A stretch of 34,710 bases of DNA from JAJFGI01 sp036397065 (GTDB lineage: Bacteria; Pseudomonadota; Alphaproteobacteria; Kiloniellales; J153). Of this stretch, positions 22,292 to 32,605 are shown one piece after another. The stretch lies in assembly GCA_036397065.1 (NCBI GenBank), contig DASWJP010000195.1:1-34710 (forward strand), written 5' to 3'. A program made the translations under genes and the position numbers. The notes beneath the pieces were generated by a model. It did no database searches, was not told where the DNA came from, and saw only the letters and a program-made list of their open reading frames with translations. Position 1 is the stretch's first letter. Every line of letters starts with the position of its first letter.

Positions 22292-22302
22292 TATATTGTC
22301 AC
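22292..22302 (+). promoter_or_regulatory. MocR direct repeat, copy 2
   Basis: Second exact copy of TATATTGTCAC, ending one base before the mocR-type ATG at 22304. Binding here would block the regulator's own expression. Confidence 0.5.
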
Positions 22303-22303
22303 C

Positions 22304-23698
22304 ATGACACCTTGGCAGCCGGATCTCGCCCGTTTCCCGGGGCCCCGCTACGTCGCCATCGCCGACGCCCTGGCGGCCGACATCACGGCCGGTCGTTTCC
22401 ATACGGGCGACCGCTTGCCGACCCATCGCGACCTGGCCTGGCGCCTGGGGGTCACCATCGGCACGGTCAGCCGGGCCTATGCCGAGGCCGCCCGGCGCGG
22501 CCTGATCAGCGGCGAGATCGGCCGTGGCACTTACGTGCGCGCGGTTGCCCCGGCCGTGACCCATGCCATGGCCGGGAGCCAGCCGGCGACGGATGCATTC
22601 ATCGACATGACCTTGAATTTTCCGCCGGCGATGAGCAATACGGCGGCCCTGTCGCAAACCTTGCACGCCATGGCGGACGACCCGGCGTCCATCGACTTGC
22701 TGCGCTACCACCCGAACAGCGGTATGGCCGCGCACCGGGCCGCCGGGGCGGAGTGGCTGTCCCGCAGCGGCGTATCATTACCGCCTGAGCAGGTGCTGGT
22801 CACCGCCGGGGCGCAGCATGGAGTCACCGTCGTCATGGCCGCCCTGACCCGGCCGGGCGATCATATCCTGACCGAGGAGACGACCTATCCGGGCCTGCAA
22901 CTGATCGCCCGGTTGCTGGGATTGCAGTTATCGCCCCTGCCTCTCGACGAGCATGGGATCGTGCCGGATGCTCTCGATGCGGCCTGCCGGCGCGGCGGCT
23001 ATCGCGCCGTGTATTGCATTCCCACCCTGCACAATCCGACCACTTCGACCATGCCGGCGGAGCGTCGGCAGGCCATCGTCGACATCGCGCGGCGGCATAA
23101 CCTGCCGATCGTGGAGGATGACATCTTCCGCCGGTTGGCGGCCGCACCGCCGCCGACCCTGTTCTCCCTGGCACCCGATCTGGTCTACCATGTCACCGGC
23201 CTGTCGAAGACCACGGCGCCGGGCTTGCGGGTCGGCTATGTCGCGGCCCCGCCCACCGCCGTCGAACGCCTGGCCAGCGCCATTCGCACCACCTGCTGGA
23301 TCGCCTCGCCGGTTTCCGTGGAGATCGCCAGCCGCTGGATCGGCGACGGCACCGCGGAACGTATTCTCGACGAGAGCCTGCAGGAGTCCGCCTGGCGGCG
23401 CGCGCGGGCGATGCAAGCCCTCGGCTGCTGGGATATCCGCTGCGAACCCGGCGCCCTGCATGTCTGGCTGCGCCTGCCCGAGCCTTGGCGTGCGACCGAC
23501 TTCGCCACCGAGGCGAAGCGGCATGGTCTGGGCGTCACCCCGGCCGAGGCCTTCACCGTGGGCCGGCGCGTCCCGGTGCATGCCATCCGCGCCTGCCTGG
23601 GCCAGTTGCCGAGCCGGGAGGTCCTTGAGAAAGCCCTGGGCCTGTTGACCGATTTGCTTGAAGACCGGCCCTCGCAAGCCTTCGGCGCGATCGTTTAG
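22304..23698 (+). CDS. MocR family regulator (GntR HTH + PLP aminotransferase-like)
   Basis: 464 aa. Residues 15-80 form a GntR winged helix (YVAIADALAADITAGRF, then LPTHRDLAWRLGVTIGTVSRAYAEA and GLISGEIGRGTYV). The rest is a fold-type I aminotransferase domain: TLHNPTT with N244, VEDDIF with D272, and the PLP lysine K302 in HVTGLSKTTAPGLRVGYV. Such proteins sense PLP with an amine or amino acid and rarely catalyse. It is divergent from DUF1127-LctP-EamA-PhzF with two exact 11-bp direct repeats between, so it probably controls that operon. Its TAG overlaps the thiD stop by 4 bp, convergently. Confidence 0.93.
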   Translation: MTPWQPDLARFPGPRYVAIADALAADITAGRFHTGDRLPTHRDLAWRLGVTIGTVSRAYAEAARRGLISGEIGRGTYVRAVAPAVTHAMAGSQPATDAFIDMTLNFPPAMSNTAALSQTLHAMADDPASIDLLRYHPNSGMAAHRAAGAEWLSRSGVSLPPEQVLVTAGAQHGVTVVMAALTRPGDHILTEETTYPGLQLIARLLGLQLSPLPLDEHGIVPDALDAACRRGGYRAVYCIPTLHNPTTSTMPAERRQAIVDIARRHNLPIVEDDIFRRLAAAPPPTLFSLAPDLVYHVTGLSKTTAPGLRVGYVAAPPTAVERLASAIRTTCWIASPVSVEIASRWIGDGTAERILDESLQESAWRRARAMQALGCWDIRCEPGALHVWLRLPEPWRATDFATEAKRHGLGVTPAEAFTVGRRVPVHAIRACLGQLPSREVLEKALGLLTDLLEDRPSQAFGAIV

Positions 23699-24507
23699 TC
23701 GATCGGTCCTTTGAACGGCCGCACCGTGTGTCCGTGATTGACCGGCCCATGGCCGCGCCCCAGCCCCGGGGCAGTGCGGATCGCTTCGTGCAGATAGGCG
23801 CGGCCGCGCGCCACGGCGGCACGCATATCCAGCCCCTGCCCCAACCCGGTGGCGATGGCCGAGGCAAGGGTACAGCCGGTGCCGTGGGTATGCGGCGTGT
23901 CGATGCGCGGGCTGGTGAAGGTCTCAACCGTATCACCCGCCGCCAGAACGTCGATCACCGTGGAGCCCGGCAGGTGGCCGCCCTTGACCAGGACGGCGCC
24001 AGGTCCCATGCCCCGCAGCTTCTTGGCGGCGGCGATCATGCTGTCCAGATCGGTGACCGGCCGGCCGCACAGGCGCGCCGCCTCCGGCGCGTTGGGGGTG
24101 AGCAGTGTCGCGCGCGGCAACAAGCGTCCGGTCAGGCTGGCCACCGCGCCGGGGTCGAGCAGCGAGTCGCCGCTGGTGGCCACCATCACCGGATCGACGA
24201 CAACGGGCAGTGACGGATCGAGCGAGTCGAGAACTTCGCGCACCGCCTCGATCACCGCCGCGTCGTGCAACATGCCGGTCTTCACCGCGTCGGCGCCGAT
24301 ATCTTCCAGCACCACGCGCATCTGGTGCTGGATGAATTTCGGTTCGATGCCGACGATGCCGAAGACGCCGCGCGTATTCTGCGCGGTCAGCGCGGTGATC
24401 GCGGTGGTCGCGTACCCGCCCAGGGCGGTGACGGTCTTGATGTCGGCTTGAATGCCGGCGCCGCCGCCGGAATCCGAACCGGCGACGATCAGCACACGGG
24501 CGGGCAT
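23695..24507 (-). CDS. thiD: Hydroxymethylpyrimidine/phosphomethylpyrimidine kinase
   Basis: 270 aa ribokinase-fold enzyme that phosphorylates HMP and HMP-P for thiamine synthesis. Blocks visible: VLIVAGSDSGGGAGIQADIKT at the start, VKTGML, VVDPVMVATSGD and the anion-hole DTPHTHGTGCTLASAIA with its catalytic Asp-Thr... Gly-Thr-Gly-Cys-Thr motif. ATG at 24507 is preferred; GTG at 24513 is in frame. glmM ends 15 bp upstream, so both are on one transcript, the last in the long minus-strand block. No TPP riboswitch is visible. Confidence 0.95.
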   Translation of the reverse strand: MPARVLIVAGSDSGGGAGIQADIKTVTALGGYATTAITALTAQNTRGVFGIVGIEPKFIQHQMRVVLEDIGADAVKTGMLHDAAVIEAVREVLDSLDPSLPVVVDPVMVATSGDSLLDPGAVASLTGRLLPRATLLTPNAPEAARLCGRPVTDLDSMIAAAKKLRGMGPGAVLVKGGHLPGSTVIDVLAAGDTVETFTSPRIDTPHTHGTGCTLASAIATGLGQGLDMRAAVARGRAYLHEAIRTAPGLGRGHGPVNHGHTVRPFKGPID

Positions 24508-24522
24508 GGCCACGGCAGCCGA

Positions 24523-25869
24523 CTAGCCGCCAGCCGAGCCGGCGATGGCGCTGATGATGCTGTCCACGGCGGCACCCACCTGACGGGCATCCTGGCCCTC
24601 GCCCATGACCCGGATCAATGGTTCGGTGCCGGACTTGCGGACCAGCAGGCGGCCGCTCTCGCCCAAGGCGGTCTCGGCCTGCTTGATGGCGGCGATCACC
24701 CGCTTGTCCTCGAGAGGCGCGCCGCCGTTGAAGCGAATGTTCTTGAGAATCTGCGGCAGAGGCTCGAAAACCCGCGTGACGTCGCTCGCCCGCCGGCCGC
24801 TTTGCACCAGCACGGCGAGGATCTGCAGGGCCGCGATCAGGCCATCGCCGGTGGTGGTGTGGTCACTGAGAACCACGTGGCCGGACTGTTCGCCGCCGAC
24901 GTTGAAGCCGCCCTCGCGCATGCGCTCGACCACGTAGCGGTCGCCGACCGGCGCCCGTTCAAGGGTCAGGCCAAGAGTGCCGAGAAACCGCTGCAGGCCC
25001 AGATTGGACATGACCGTGCCGACCACGCCGCCGCCGGTCAGCTGCCCGGATTGCGCCCAGGAGCGGGCGACCAGCGCCAGCACCTGGTCGCCGTCGACCA
25101 GCCGCCCGGTCTCATCCGCCAGCACTACCCGGTCGGCATCGCCATCCAGCGCCAGACCCAGATCGGCGCCGTGCGCCACCACCGTCTGCTGCATGGCCTC
25201 GGGCTGGACCGCGCCGCAGTCCTTGTTGATGTTGAAGCCGTCGGGCGTGACCGCGAGGGGCACCACCTCGGCGCCCAGTTCGTAGAGCACCTTCGGCGCC
25301 ACCCGGTAGGCGGCACCATTGGCGCAATCGACGACGATTTTCAGACCGTCCAGGCGCAAGCCCTTGGGGAAGGTGTTCTTGACAAATTCGATGTAGCGGC
25401 CAACCGCGTCATCCAATCGCCGGGCCTGGCCCAGATGATCGGCGGCTGCCAGATCGACGGCGCCGCCATGTCCAATGCGCGCTTCGATGGCCCGCTCGAT
25501 GTCGTCGGACAGCTTGTAGCCGTCCGGCCCGAACAGCTTGATGCCGTTGTCTTGATACGGGTTGTGGGAGGCCGAGATCATGACTCCCAGATCGCCGCGC
25601 AGCGAGCGGGTGAGCATGGCCACCGCCGGAGTCGGCAACGGCCCGAGCAGCACCGCATCCATGCCCACGGCGATGAACCCGGCGGTCAGCGCCGGCTCCA
25701 GCATATAGCCGGACAGGCGGGTGTCCTTGCCGATGACCACCAGATGGCGGTGATCGCCGCGATGAAACTGGGCGCCGGCCGCCTTGGCGACCGCCAGGGC
25801 CGTTTCCGCGGTGATCGGCTCGCAGTTGGCCGTCCCCCGTATGCCGTCGGTGCCGAAGAGCTTGCGCAT
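24523..25869 (-). CDS. glmM: Phosphoglucosamine mutase
   Basis: 448 aa, normal length. Converts glucosamine-6-phosphate to glucosamine-1-phosphate, a step toward UDP-GlcNAc and the cell wall. The catalytic serine is S101 in MISASHNP, the metal loop is DGDADR near residue 240, the sugar-binding loop is GGEQSGH, and the phosphate loop RKSGTEPLIRVM lies near the end. ATG at 25869 begins the canonical MRKLFGTDGIRG. Upstream, TATAAG (25923-25918, minus) could be a -10, but no good -35 is present. Confidence 0.97.
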   Translation of the reverse strand: MRKLFGTDGIRGTANCEPITAETALAVAKAAGAQFHRGDHRHLVVIGKDTRLSGYMLEPALTAGFIAVGMDAVLLGPLPTPAVAMLTRSLRGDLGVMISASHNPYQDNGIKLFGPDGYKLSDDIERAIEARIGHGGAVDLAAADHLGQARRLDDAVGRYIEFVKNTFPKGLRLDGLKIVVDCANGAAYRVAPKVLYELGAEVVPLAVTPDGFNINKDCGAVQPEAMQQTVVAHGADLGLALDGDADRVVLADETGRLVDGDQVLALVARSWAQSGQLTGGGVVGTVMSNLGLQRFLGTLGLTLERAPVGDRYVVERMREGGFNVGGEQSGHVVLSDHTTTGDGLIAALQILAVLVQSGRRASDVTRVFEPLPQILKNIRFNGGAPLEDKRVIAAIKQAETALGESGRLLVRKSGTEPLIRVMGEGQDARQVGAAVDSIISAIAGSAGG

Positions 25870-25993
25870 GATGCCTCGACTTAACGCCGCGCGCGGTTAA
25901 TAAATCCGGAAGTCCGCCTTATAGCAGATGCGGCGCCGGCAAACACCGGCCGTCTTGCCAGCTTCATCTTAAGGCCACGTATCGCATATCGGC

Positions 25994-26094
25994 TCACCCC
26001 CCACCCTAGCCCTCCCCACAAAGGGGGAGGGGAAAATCAGTGACATCACTACTTCCCCCTCCCCCTCGATGGGGGAGGGTCGGGGTGGGGGTGA
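25994..26094. repeat. 101-bp inverted-repeat element (two 50-bp copies)
   Basis: Two copies of a roughly 50-bp unit lie head to head, 25994-26043 and 26046-26094, around a central AGTGA-CA-TCACT dyad. Each unit begins TCACCCCC.ACCC and contains its own internal stem, CCTCCCC with GGGGAGG. This type of C-rich palindromic unit is a common dispersed intergenic repeat in proteobacteria. The right copy enters the folP reading frame and supplies its last codons and stop. Confidence 0.75.
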
Positions 26095-27167
26095 CTCTCA
26101 GACGTTCGACATTCGGCCCCCTCGCCCTCGATTGCCGCCCAGATGGCCAGGGCCTGGACGGTTTCCGGCGCATCGTGGACACGGATGATCTGGGCGCCCC
26201 GGGCAGCCCCCGCCAAGGCCGCGGCCAGGGAGCCGGGCAGCCGGTCCTTGGCCGCTTCGGCACCGGTCAGCCGGCCGATGAAGGCCTTGCGGCTGACGCC
26301 GAGGACCAGGGCGCAGCCCAGGCCATGCAGAACGGCCAAGTGATCGAGCAGGCGCAGGTTGTGGGCCAGCGACTTGCCGAAACCGATACCGGGATCGACG
26401 GCGATTCGCTCCGGCGGGATGCCCGCCGCCATGCAGGCAGCCGCCCGCGCCGCCAGGAAATCGTGCACATCCAGCGGCACATCGTCATAGCGCGGCGCCT
26501 TCTGCATGGTCTGTGGCTCGCCCAGCATGTGCATGAGAATGACCGGAGTTTGGCGCCGGGCGGCCAGGGCCAGGCTCACGGGATCGCCGGTCAAGGCGGT
26601 CACATCGTTGATGATCCGGGCGCCGGCATCCAAGGCGGCGGCCATGACCGCGGCACGCCGGCTATCGATGGAGACCAGGCAGCCGGCCTCGGCCAAGCCG
26701 GCGACCACGGGCAGCACCCGGCGCAACTCCTCCTCGACCGGCACCGGTGTGGCCCCGGGCCGGGTCGATTCGCCGCCCACATCGAGGATCGCGGCCCCGG
26801 CCGCGCGCATGGCCAGGCCATCGGCAATCGCCCGCTGCGGATCGAGGCGGTCGCCGCCGTCGGAGAAACTGTCGGGGGTTATGTTGAGGATGCCCATCAC
26901 CCGGGGCGGCCACAGGTCCAGTCCGGCGAAGGCGGGGCGTTCGGCACTCAGCCGCCGTAGCAGATCCCGGGCGGCATCGGCCAGGCCAAAGCCCTCGGCC
27001 CAGGCCACGGCCTGACCGGCATCGACGACGGCGCGGGCCTGTTCGTGCGGGCCGTCGCGAACCACGGCCTCGCACCGATGGTAGCGCAGCGGCCCGCCGG
27101 CCAGCGCCAAGTCATCGGTGTCAGCGCCTACCTCGACCAGCGGGCGAAGCGTGAGTGTCTTGGCCAT
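26049..27167 (-). CDS. folP: Dihydropteroate synthase
   Basis: 372 aa. Joins 6-hydroxymethyl-dihydropterin diphosphate and p-aminobenzoate in folate synthesis. The TIM-barrel core starts at residue 91, MGILNITPDSFSDGGD, followed by DVGGESTRPGA, IINDVTAL and DPGIGFGKS. Residues 1-88 are an N-terminal extension, seen in some Rhodospirillales FolP proteins and of unknown role. The last 14-15 residues (HPHPDPPPSRGRGK) and the stop are encoded by a repeat element, so the original end was probably near AECRTSE or earlier. Starts 97 bp after the ftsH stop, beyond a terminator. Confidence 0.95.
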   Translation of the reverse strand: MAKTLTLRPLVEVGADTDDLALAGGPLRYHRCEAVVRDGPHEQARAVVDAGQAVAWAEGFGLADAARDLLRRLSAERPAFAGLDLWPPRVMGILNITPDSFSDGGDRLDPQRAIADGLAMRAAGAAILDVGGESTRPGATPVPVEEELRRVLPVVAGLAEAGCLVSIDSRRAAVMAAALDAGARIINDVTALTGDPVSLALAARRQTPVILMHMLGEPQTMQKAPRYDDVPLDVHDFLAARAAACMAAGIPPERIAVDPGIGFGKSLAHNLRLLDHLAVLHGLGCALVLGVSRKAFIGRLTGAEAAKDRLPGSLAAALAGAARGAQIIRVHDAPETVQALAIWAAIEGEGAECRTSESHPHPDPPPSRGRGK

Positions 27168-27201
27168 GGCTGGAGCCTATACCGCGCCGCGCCGCATACG
27201 C

Positions 27202-27226
27202 AAAAGCCCCGCGCGGTGCGCGAGGC
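27202..27226 (-). terminator. Rho-independent terminator of ftsH
   Basis: On the minus strand GCCTCGCGC (27226-27218) pairs with GCGCGGGGC (27214-27206) around ACC, one mismatch in nine pairs, followed directly by TTTTG. It lies 38 bp after the ftsH stop and before the folP start, so folP-glmM-thiD may use a separate promoter or read-through. Confidence 0.6.
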
Positions 27227-27264
27227 CATGCGTCGTTCAATAAAAAATCGGACTGAGCGAAGGC

Positions 27265-29199
<1,935 letters not shown>

Positions 29200-29283
29200 G
29201 TCCTAAACCCCTTCCTCAGCGCACCCTGCCCCCTGCAAGCCAGGCGCAAATCATGTTCGGTTTTTTTGAGTCTCTTGGCTATT

Positions 29284-29311
29284 AAGATAATGTGCGTTCT
29301 CGACTAAGCAA
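29284..29311 (-). promoter_or_regulatory. Weak candidate ftsH promoter
   Basis: On the minus strand TTGCTT (29311-29306) and TATCTT (29289-29284) are 16 bp apart, overlapping the tilS stop. I see no convincing sigma32 heat-shock promoter, which ftsH often has. The rest of the 104-bp spacer is AT-richer and holds a run of seven T on the plus strand. Confidence 0.3.
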
Positions 29312-30656
29312 CTGTAAAGGACCCGATGGTTAAAGAAATTCTTGGTGAAAAACCGGCACACACCATGGTTAAGAGATGGTTTCGACCCCGTTCGAAGCCA
29401 AGATGCGGCACCGAAATCACCCCCTGACCGTCAAACAACGCCGGAAGCCCAGGCCGGGCCGGCACCGGAATTGCCGCCGCCAGGGCCGGTACTCTGGCGT
29501 GCACCTGGGCACGCACCTGGGCCCAGCCATCGCTGCCCAGGGGGCCGAGCCGCAAGCCGCCCCGGCGCGGCCGGGCGCCGCGGCCGATGCGCAGGGCGAA
29601 TCGGTGGTCCCACAGCAGGCGTTCGCCTGCTTTCACCGGCTGCGCGGCCAGGGTGGCCGGCTCGCGCACCACCAGGATACCCCCCTTCTGGGGGATGAAG
29701 CGGCAGCCGCCCAGGGTCGCCCCCGCCGTCATGCCGGCCACGATACGGCCGTAGAGCCGCTCCAGGCGCTCCAGGCGCGGCGGATACTCCTGGCCGCCCA
29801 CCAGCATGGCGATGCGGGACAGGGCGCGTAGCCCCACCTCCGGGGCAGCAGCGGCCAAGGGAACGGGGTCGAGTCGGATGAAGCCGGCCGGGTGCACCAC
29901 GGCGGCGCGGGCGAGGACCATGGCTGTGGTCCGCTCCAAGGCCGCCCGGGCGCGGCCCAGCCGGTCCGCCGTGGCGGCCAGGCGATCGGGGGTCAGCCCC
30001 TCCTCGGTCATATTCGGCTGCAATGCGCGCAGGCGCACCCGGGCATGCTTTGAATCGCGGTTGCTGGGGTCTTCGATCCAATCCAGGCCCCGGCGCCGCA
30101 GGGTCGCCCTCAGGCGCGCCCCGGGAACGCCGAGTACCGGGCGCAGGAGCCGCAGGTCCCGGTTCATGGCCACCGCCGGCATGGCCGCCAGGCCGTCCAG
30201 GCCGCTGCCGCGGCCCAGGCGCAGCAGGAAGGTTTCCGCCTGGTCCTCAAGCTGGTGACCGAGGGCCAGGTGGAGCACGCCGCGGCGGGCGCACCAGTCG
30301 TTCAACAAGCCATAGCGGGCCCGGCGGGCCGCTGCTTGCACATTGGCCGCCGGCTTGGCGCCGCGCCAGCGCAGGATGTGATGCGCCAGTCCCAGCCCGC
30401 CGAGAATTTTGCCGACCCGCACGGCCTCGGCGCCGGCGGCGGCGCGCAGCCCATGGTCGACGATCAAGGCCGTAACGGATCCGCCACGGGCCCGGGCCCA
30501 GCGCTGCAGCAGCACGGCGAGCGCCAGGCTGTCGGCCCCGCCGGATACGGCAACGGCCACGTGCGGTTTCGGCTCGAAGGGTTCGAATTCGGACATCAGC
30601 GCGGCGAACTCAACCGCGGTGACCGCCTCTGTCGTGCCCGCAAGGGGTGGGCTCAT
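29304..30656 (-). CDS. tilS: tRNA(Ile)-lysidine synthetase
   Basis: 450 aa. Modifies C34 of the CAU-anticodon isoleucine tRNA to lysidine, so that it reads AUA. The PP-loop ATP site SGGADS is at 38-43, followed by DHGLR, the LGHQLEDQAETFLLRL block and NRDSKHARVRLR. The C-terminal part is degenerate, as usual for this enzyme. ATG at 30656. It follows cpoB by 13 bp on the same strand, a common order in alphaproteobacteria. Confidence 0.95.
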   Translation of the reverse strand: MSPPLAGTTEAVTAVEFAALMSEFEPFEPKPHVAVAVSGGADSLALAVLLQRWARARGGSVTALIVDHGLRAAAGAEAVRVGKILGGLGLAHHILRWRGAKPAANVQAAARRARYGLLNDWCARRGVLHLALGHQLEDQAETFLLRLGRGSGLDGLAAMPAVAMNRDLRLLRPVLGVPGARLRATLRRRGLDWIEDPSNRDSKHARVRLRALQPNMTEEGLTPDRLAATADRLGRARAALERTTAMVLARAAVVHPAGFIRLDPVPLAAAAPEVGLRALSRIAMLVGGQEYPPRLERLERLYGRIVAGMTAGATLGGCRFIPQKGGILVVREPATLAAQPVKAGERLLWDHRFALRIGRGARPRRGGLRLGPLGSDGWAQVRAQVHARVPALAAAIPVPARPGLPALFDGQGVISVPHLGFERGRNHLLTMVCAGFSPRISLTIGSFTVA

Positions 30657-30669
30657 TGCCGCCCTTGCG

Positions 30670-31767
30670 TCAGCAGCCGAGGCGTTGCTGTTCCTGCTTG
30701 GCGCGCTGGATCAGCGTGACGGCCGCGTTCTTGTAACGCTTTTGCAGTTCGCTCAGGGTGCCGCAGGCATCCGCCTTGTTGCCCAGTGCCCCCAAAGCCA
30801 GACCCAGCTTGAGCAAATTATCCGGCGCCTTGGAATTGTCCGGAAACTCTTGGTAGGCCTCGGCGAAGGTCACCGCCGCCTGCTGAAAATCGCCGCGCAC
30901 GTAATAGGTTTCGCCCAGCCAGTATTTGGCGTTGCCCGCCAGCGGGTCATTGGGATTCTGATCGATGAAGGCGCGCAAGGCGACTTCGGCATCGTTGTAG
31001 TTGGCCTGGCTGAGCAGCCCGAAGGCATGATCGTACTGTTCCTTGGGCGTGCCGCCCGACACCGCAGCGGTTTGTTGTGCCCCGGCATCCGATGCCGGCG
31101 GCACGGACCCGGTCGCCTGCTGCGCGCGCAGCTCCAGCACCTGCGCCGGATCGACGGTGCCGAGAACCCCCGGAGTGCCCGGTGAGGCCGGCGGTGTGCC
31201 GGTGAGCGGCGCCAAGCTGGCCGTGGACCCGGATGACCCCAGCGGAGGTGCTGCGGCCAGGCCGGGGGTCGCCTGCTCCAGGCGTTGCAAGCGCAACTCC
31301 AGATCGGCGGCCAGCCGGTCGAGCCGTTCGCTGACCTGGTTATAGCGGAACGAGGCTTCCTCGATCTGGCCGGTGAGGGAGCGCAGCTCATTCTCGAACT
31401 GGGACATGCGCAACTCGATCCGTGCCAGTGCCGTGGTCGCCGGCACGTCGCTCTCGATCGGCCCTTCCGCCGGCGGCGGCGGCGTCTCGCCGCGATAGAC
31501 CTGGCGTTGCAGGGTGATCATTTCCCGCTGCAACCGGTCGATCCGGTCGATCAGCCCCTGCATCTGCGAATCCTGCGCCAGGGCGGCGGGGACCGCCGCC
31601 AGGACCGTAACAACGAAGAGGAGGGTCGCCAGAAACCCCGTCCCGACGGCGGTAAGACCGGCCAGGCCACTCGATAGCTTGGCTACCGGGATAACGTGAT
31701 CAGTCTGGCCTTGTGCAGTATGACCGGGAGCCTGATGACCCGTGTGACGGCGGATTGGCGCTGACAT
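30670..31767 (-). CDS. cpoB: Cell division coordinator CpoB (YbgF), Tol-Pal accessory
   Basis: 365 aa periplasmic protein. An unusually long polar N-region of about 30 residues precedes a hydrophobic core ending AAVPAALAQ, a plausible signal peptide. Residues 65-170 form a coiled coil for trimerisation, then a Pro/Ala/Gly-rich linker, then C-terminal TPR repeats (KEQYDHAFGLLSQANYNDAEVALRAFI and following). CpoB coordinates Tol energy with peptidoglycan synthesis at constriction. AAGGGTG lies upstream of the ATG at 31767. Confidence 0.93.
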   Translation of the reverse strand: MSAPIRRHTGHQAPGHTAQGQTDHVIPVAKLSSGLAGLTAVGTGFLATLLFVVTVLAAVPAALAQDSQMQGLIDRIDRLQREMITLQRQVYRGETPPPPAEGPIESDVPATTALARIELRMSQFENELRSLTGQIEEASFRYNQVSERLDRLAADLELRLQRLEQATPGLAAAPPLGSSGSTASLAPLTGTPPASPGTPGVLGTVDPAQVLELRAQQATGSVPPASDAGAQQTAAVSGGTPKEQYDHAFGLLSQANYNDAEVALRAFIDQNPNDPLAGNAKYWLGETYYVRGDFQQAAVTFAEAYQEFPDNSKAPDNLLKLGLALGALGNKADACGTLSELQKRYKNAAVTLIQRAKQEQQRLGC

Positions 31768-31850
31768 CGTTCACCCTTGATAGTCGCGCGGCCCCGGAGG
31801 GGAACAGACGGGGACTGGTGCCCAGTGGTGTGCCGTATATTCTTGGCGGA

Positions 31851-31880
31851 ATTATGGCACCGGCCGGGCTCCGGCACCAA
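31851..31880 (-). promoter_or_regulatory. Weak candidate promoter for cpoB
   Basis: On the minus strand TTGGTG (31880-31875) and CATAAT (31856-31851) are separated by 18 bp in the 274-bp pal-cpoB spacer. The -10 matches 5 of 6; the -35 only 3 of 6. Confidence 0.28.
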
Positions 31881-31979
31881 CGGGGCGGATGCCAGACTCC
31901 GTCAGCGCCACCCGGTCGCCCAAGACATCCAGCCCGGCAAAACCATCCCCTTGCCGAAAACCGGTTGCGGTCATGCCCA

Positions 31980-32014
31980 AACCTGGCCCGCGGCGATCTG
32001 CCGCGAACCAGGTT
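31980..32014. other. Composite hairpin after pal
   Basis: AACCTGG (31980-31986) and CCAGGTT (32008-32014) form an outer 7-bp stem; CGCGGC and GCCGCG form an inner 6-bp stem around GATCT, with a 2x2 internal loop. It lies 28 nt after the pal stop on the minus strand. No T tract follows, so it may be a Rho-dependent or attenuating structure or an mRNA 3' end stabiliser. Confidence 0.45.
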
Positions 32015-32041
32015 CAGATCATTCGATAACCCGTGGCCGGG

Positions 32042-32542
32042 CTAGTTGACGACGAAGACGCCGCGGCGATTTTGCGCCCACGATTCCTCGTTCGAGCCCA
32101 GTACCGCCGGCTTCTCTTTGCCATAGCTGATGGTCGAGAGCCGATTCGCACTGACGCCCAAGGCCGCCAGGTAATCACGTACTGAATTCGCACGCCGATC
32201 GCCCAGCGCGAGGTTGTACTCGCGTGTGCCGCGCTCGTCGGCGTGCCCCTCGATGGTCAGAGTCGCCGCCGGGTAGTTGTTGAGCCAGACCGCGAGAGCT
32301 TCGACGGTCCCACGCGCATCGGGCCTTAGATCGCTTTTGTCGAAATCGTAGAACACGCGATCGCCAACGTTCGCGACCAGATGTTCTTGCGTACCGGGGG
32401 TCGGGCCAGGAATCGACGAAACGCTTGGCGCCGTCGTTGATGTCGTACCACTGCCTGCCGCCCCCCCGGACTCTTCAGACGGTGTTGAGCACGCGGCCAA
32501 TAGAAAGGATGCCGCAATGATAGTGAGGAACTTGAATCGCAT
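32042..32542 (-). CDS. pal: Peptidoglycan-associated lipoprotein Pal
   Basis: 166 aa outer-membrane lipoprotein. The signal peptide MRFKFLTIIAASFLLAAC ends in a lipobox with Cys18. A Ser/Thr/Gly linker is followed by an OmpA-like peptidoglycan-binding domain: VFYDFDKSDLRPDARGTVEALAVWL, then TIEGHADERGTREYNLALGDRRANSVRDYL, with the D-x7-x-R diaminopimelate-binding residues intact. GAGAGGG precedes the ATG. It anchors the outer membrane to peptidoglycan and is loaded by TolB. Confidence 0.97.
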   Translation of the reverse strand: MRFKFLTIIAASFLLAACSTPSEESGGAAGSGTTSTTAPSVSSIPGPTPGTQEHLVANVGDRVFYDFDKSDLRPDARGTVEALAVWLNNYPAATLTIEGHADERGTREYNLALGDRRANSVRDYLAALGVSANRLSTISYGKEKPAVLGSNEESWAQNRRGVFVVN

Positions 32543-32605
32543 TTGCTGCCCTCTCGAGAAATCCCCGGGTTCGGGTGAAGATAGGGTTGACCTAAGGCTG
32601 GTATG

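Noticed and set aside
23699..24513. TPP riboswitch for thiD
   Set aside because: No THI-box-like conserved segments upstream of thiD; glmM directly precedes it.
24265..25884. 539-codon plus-strand frame opposite thiD and glmM
   Set aside because: Antisense shadow of two certain enzymes caused by high GC; no domain pattern.
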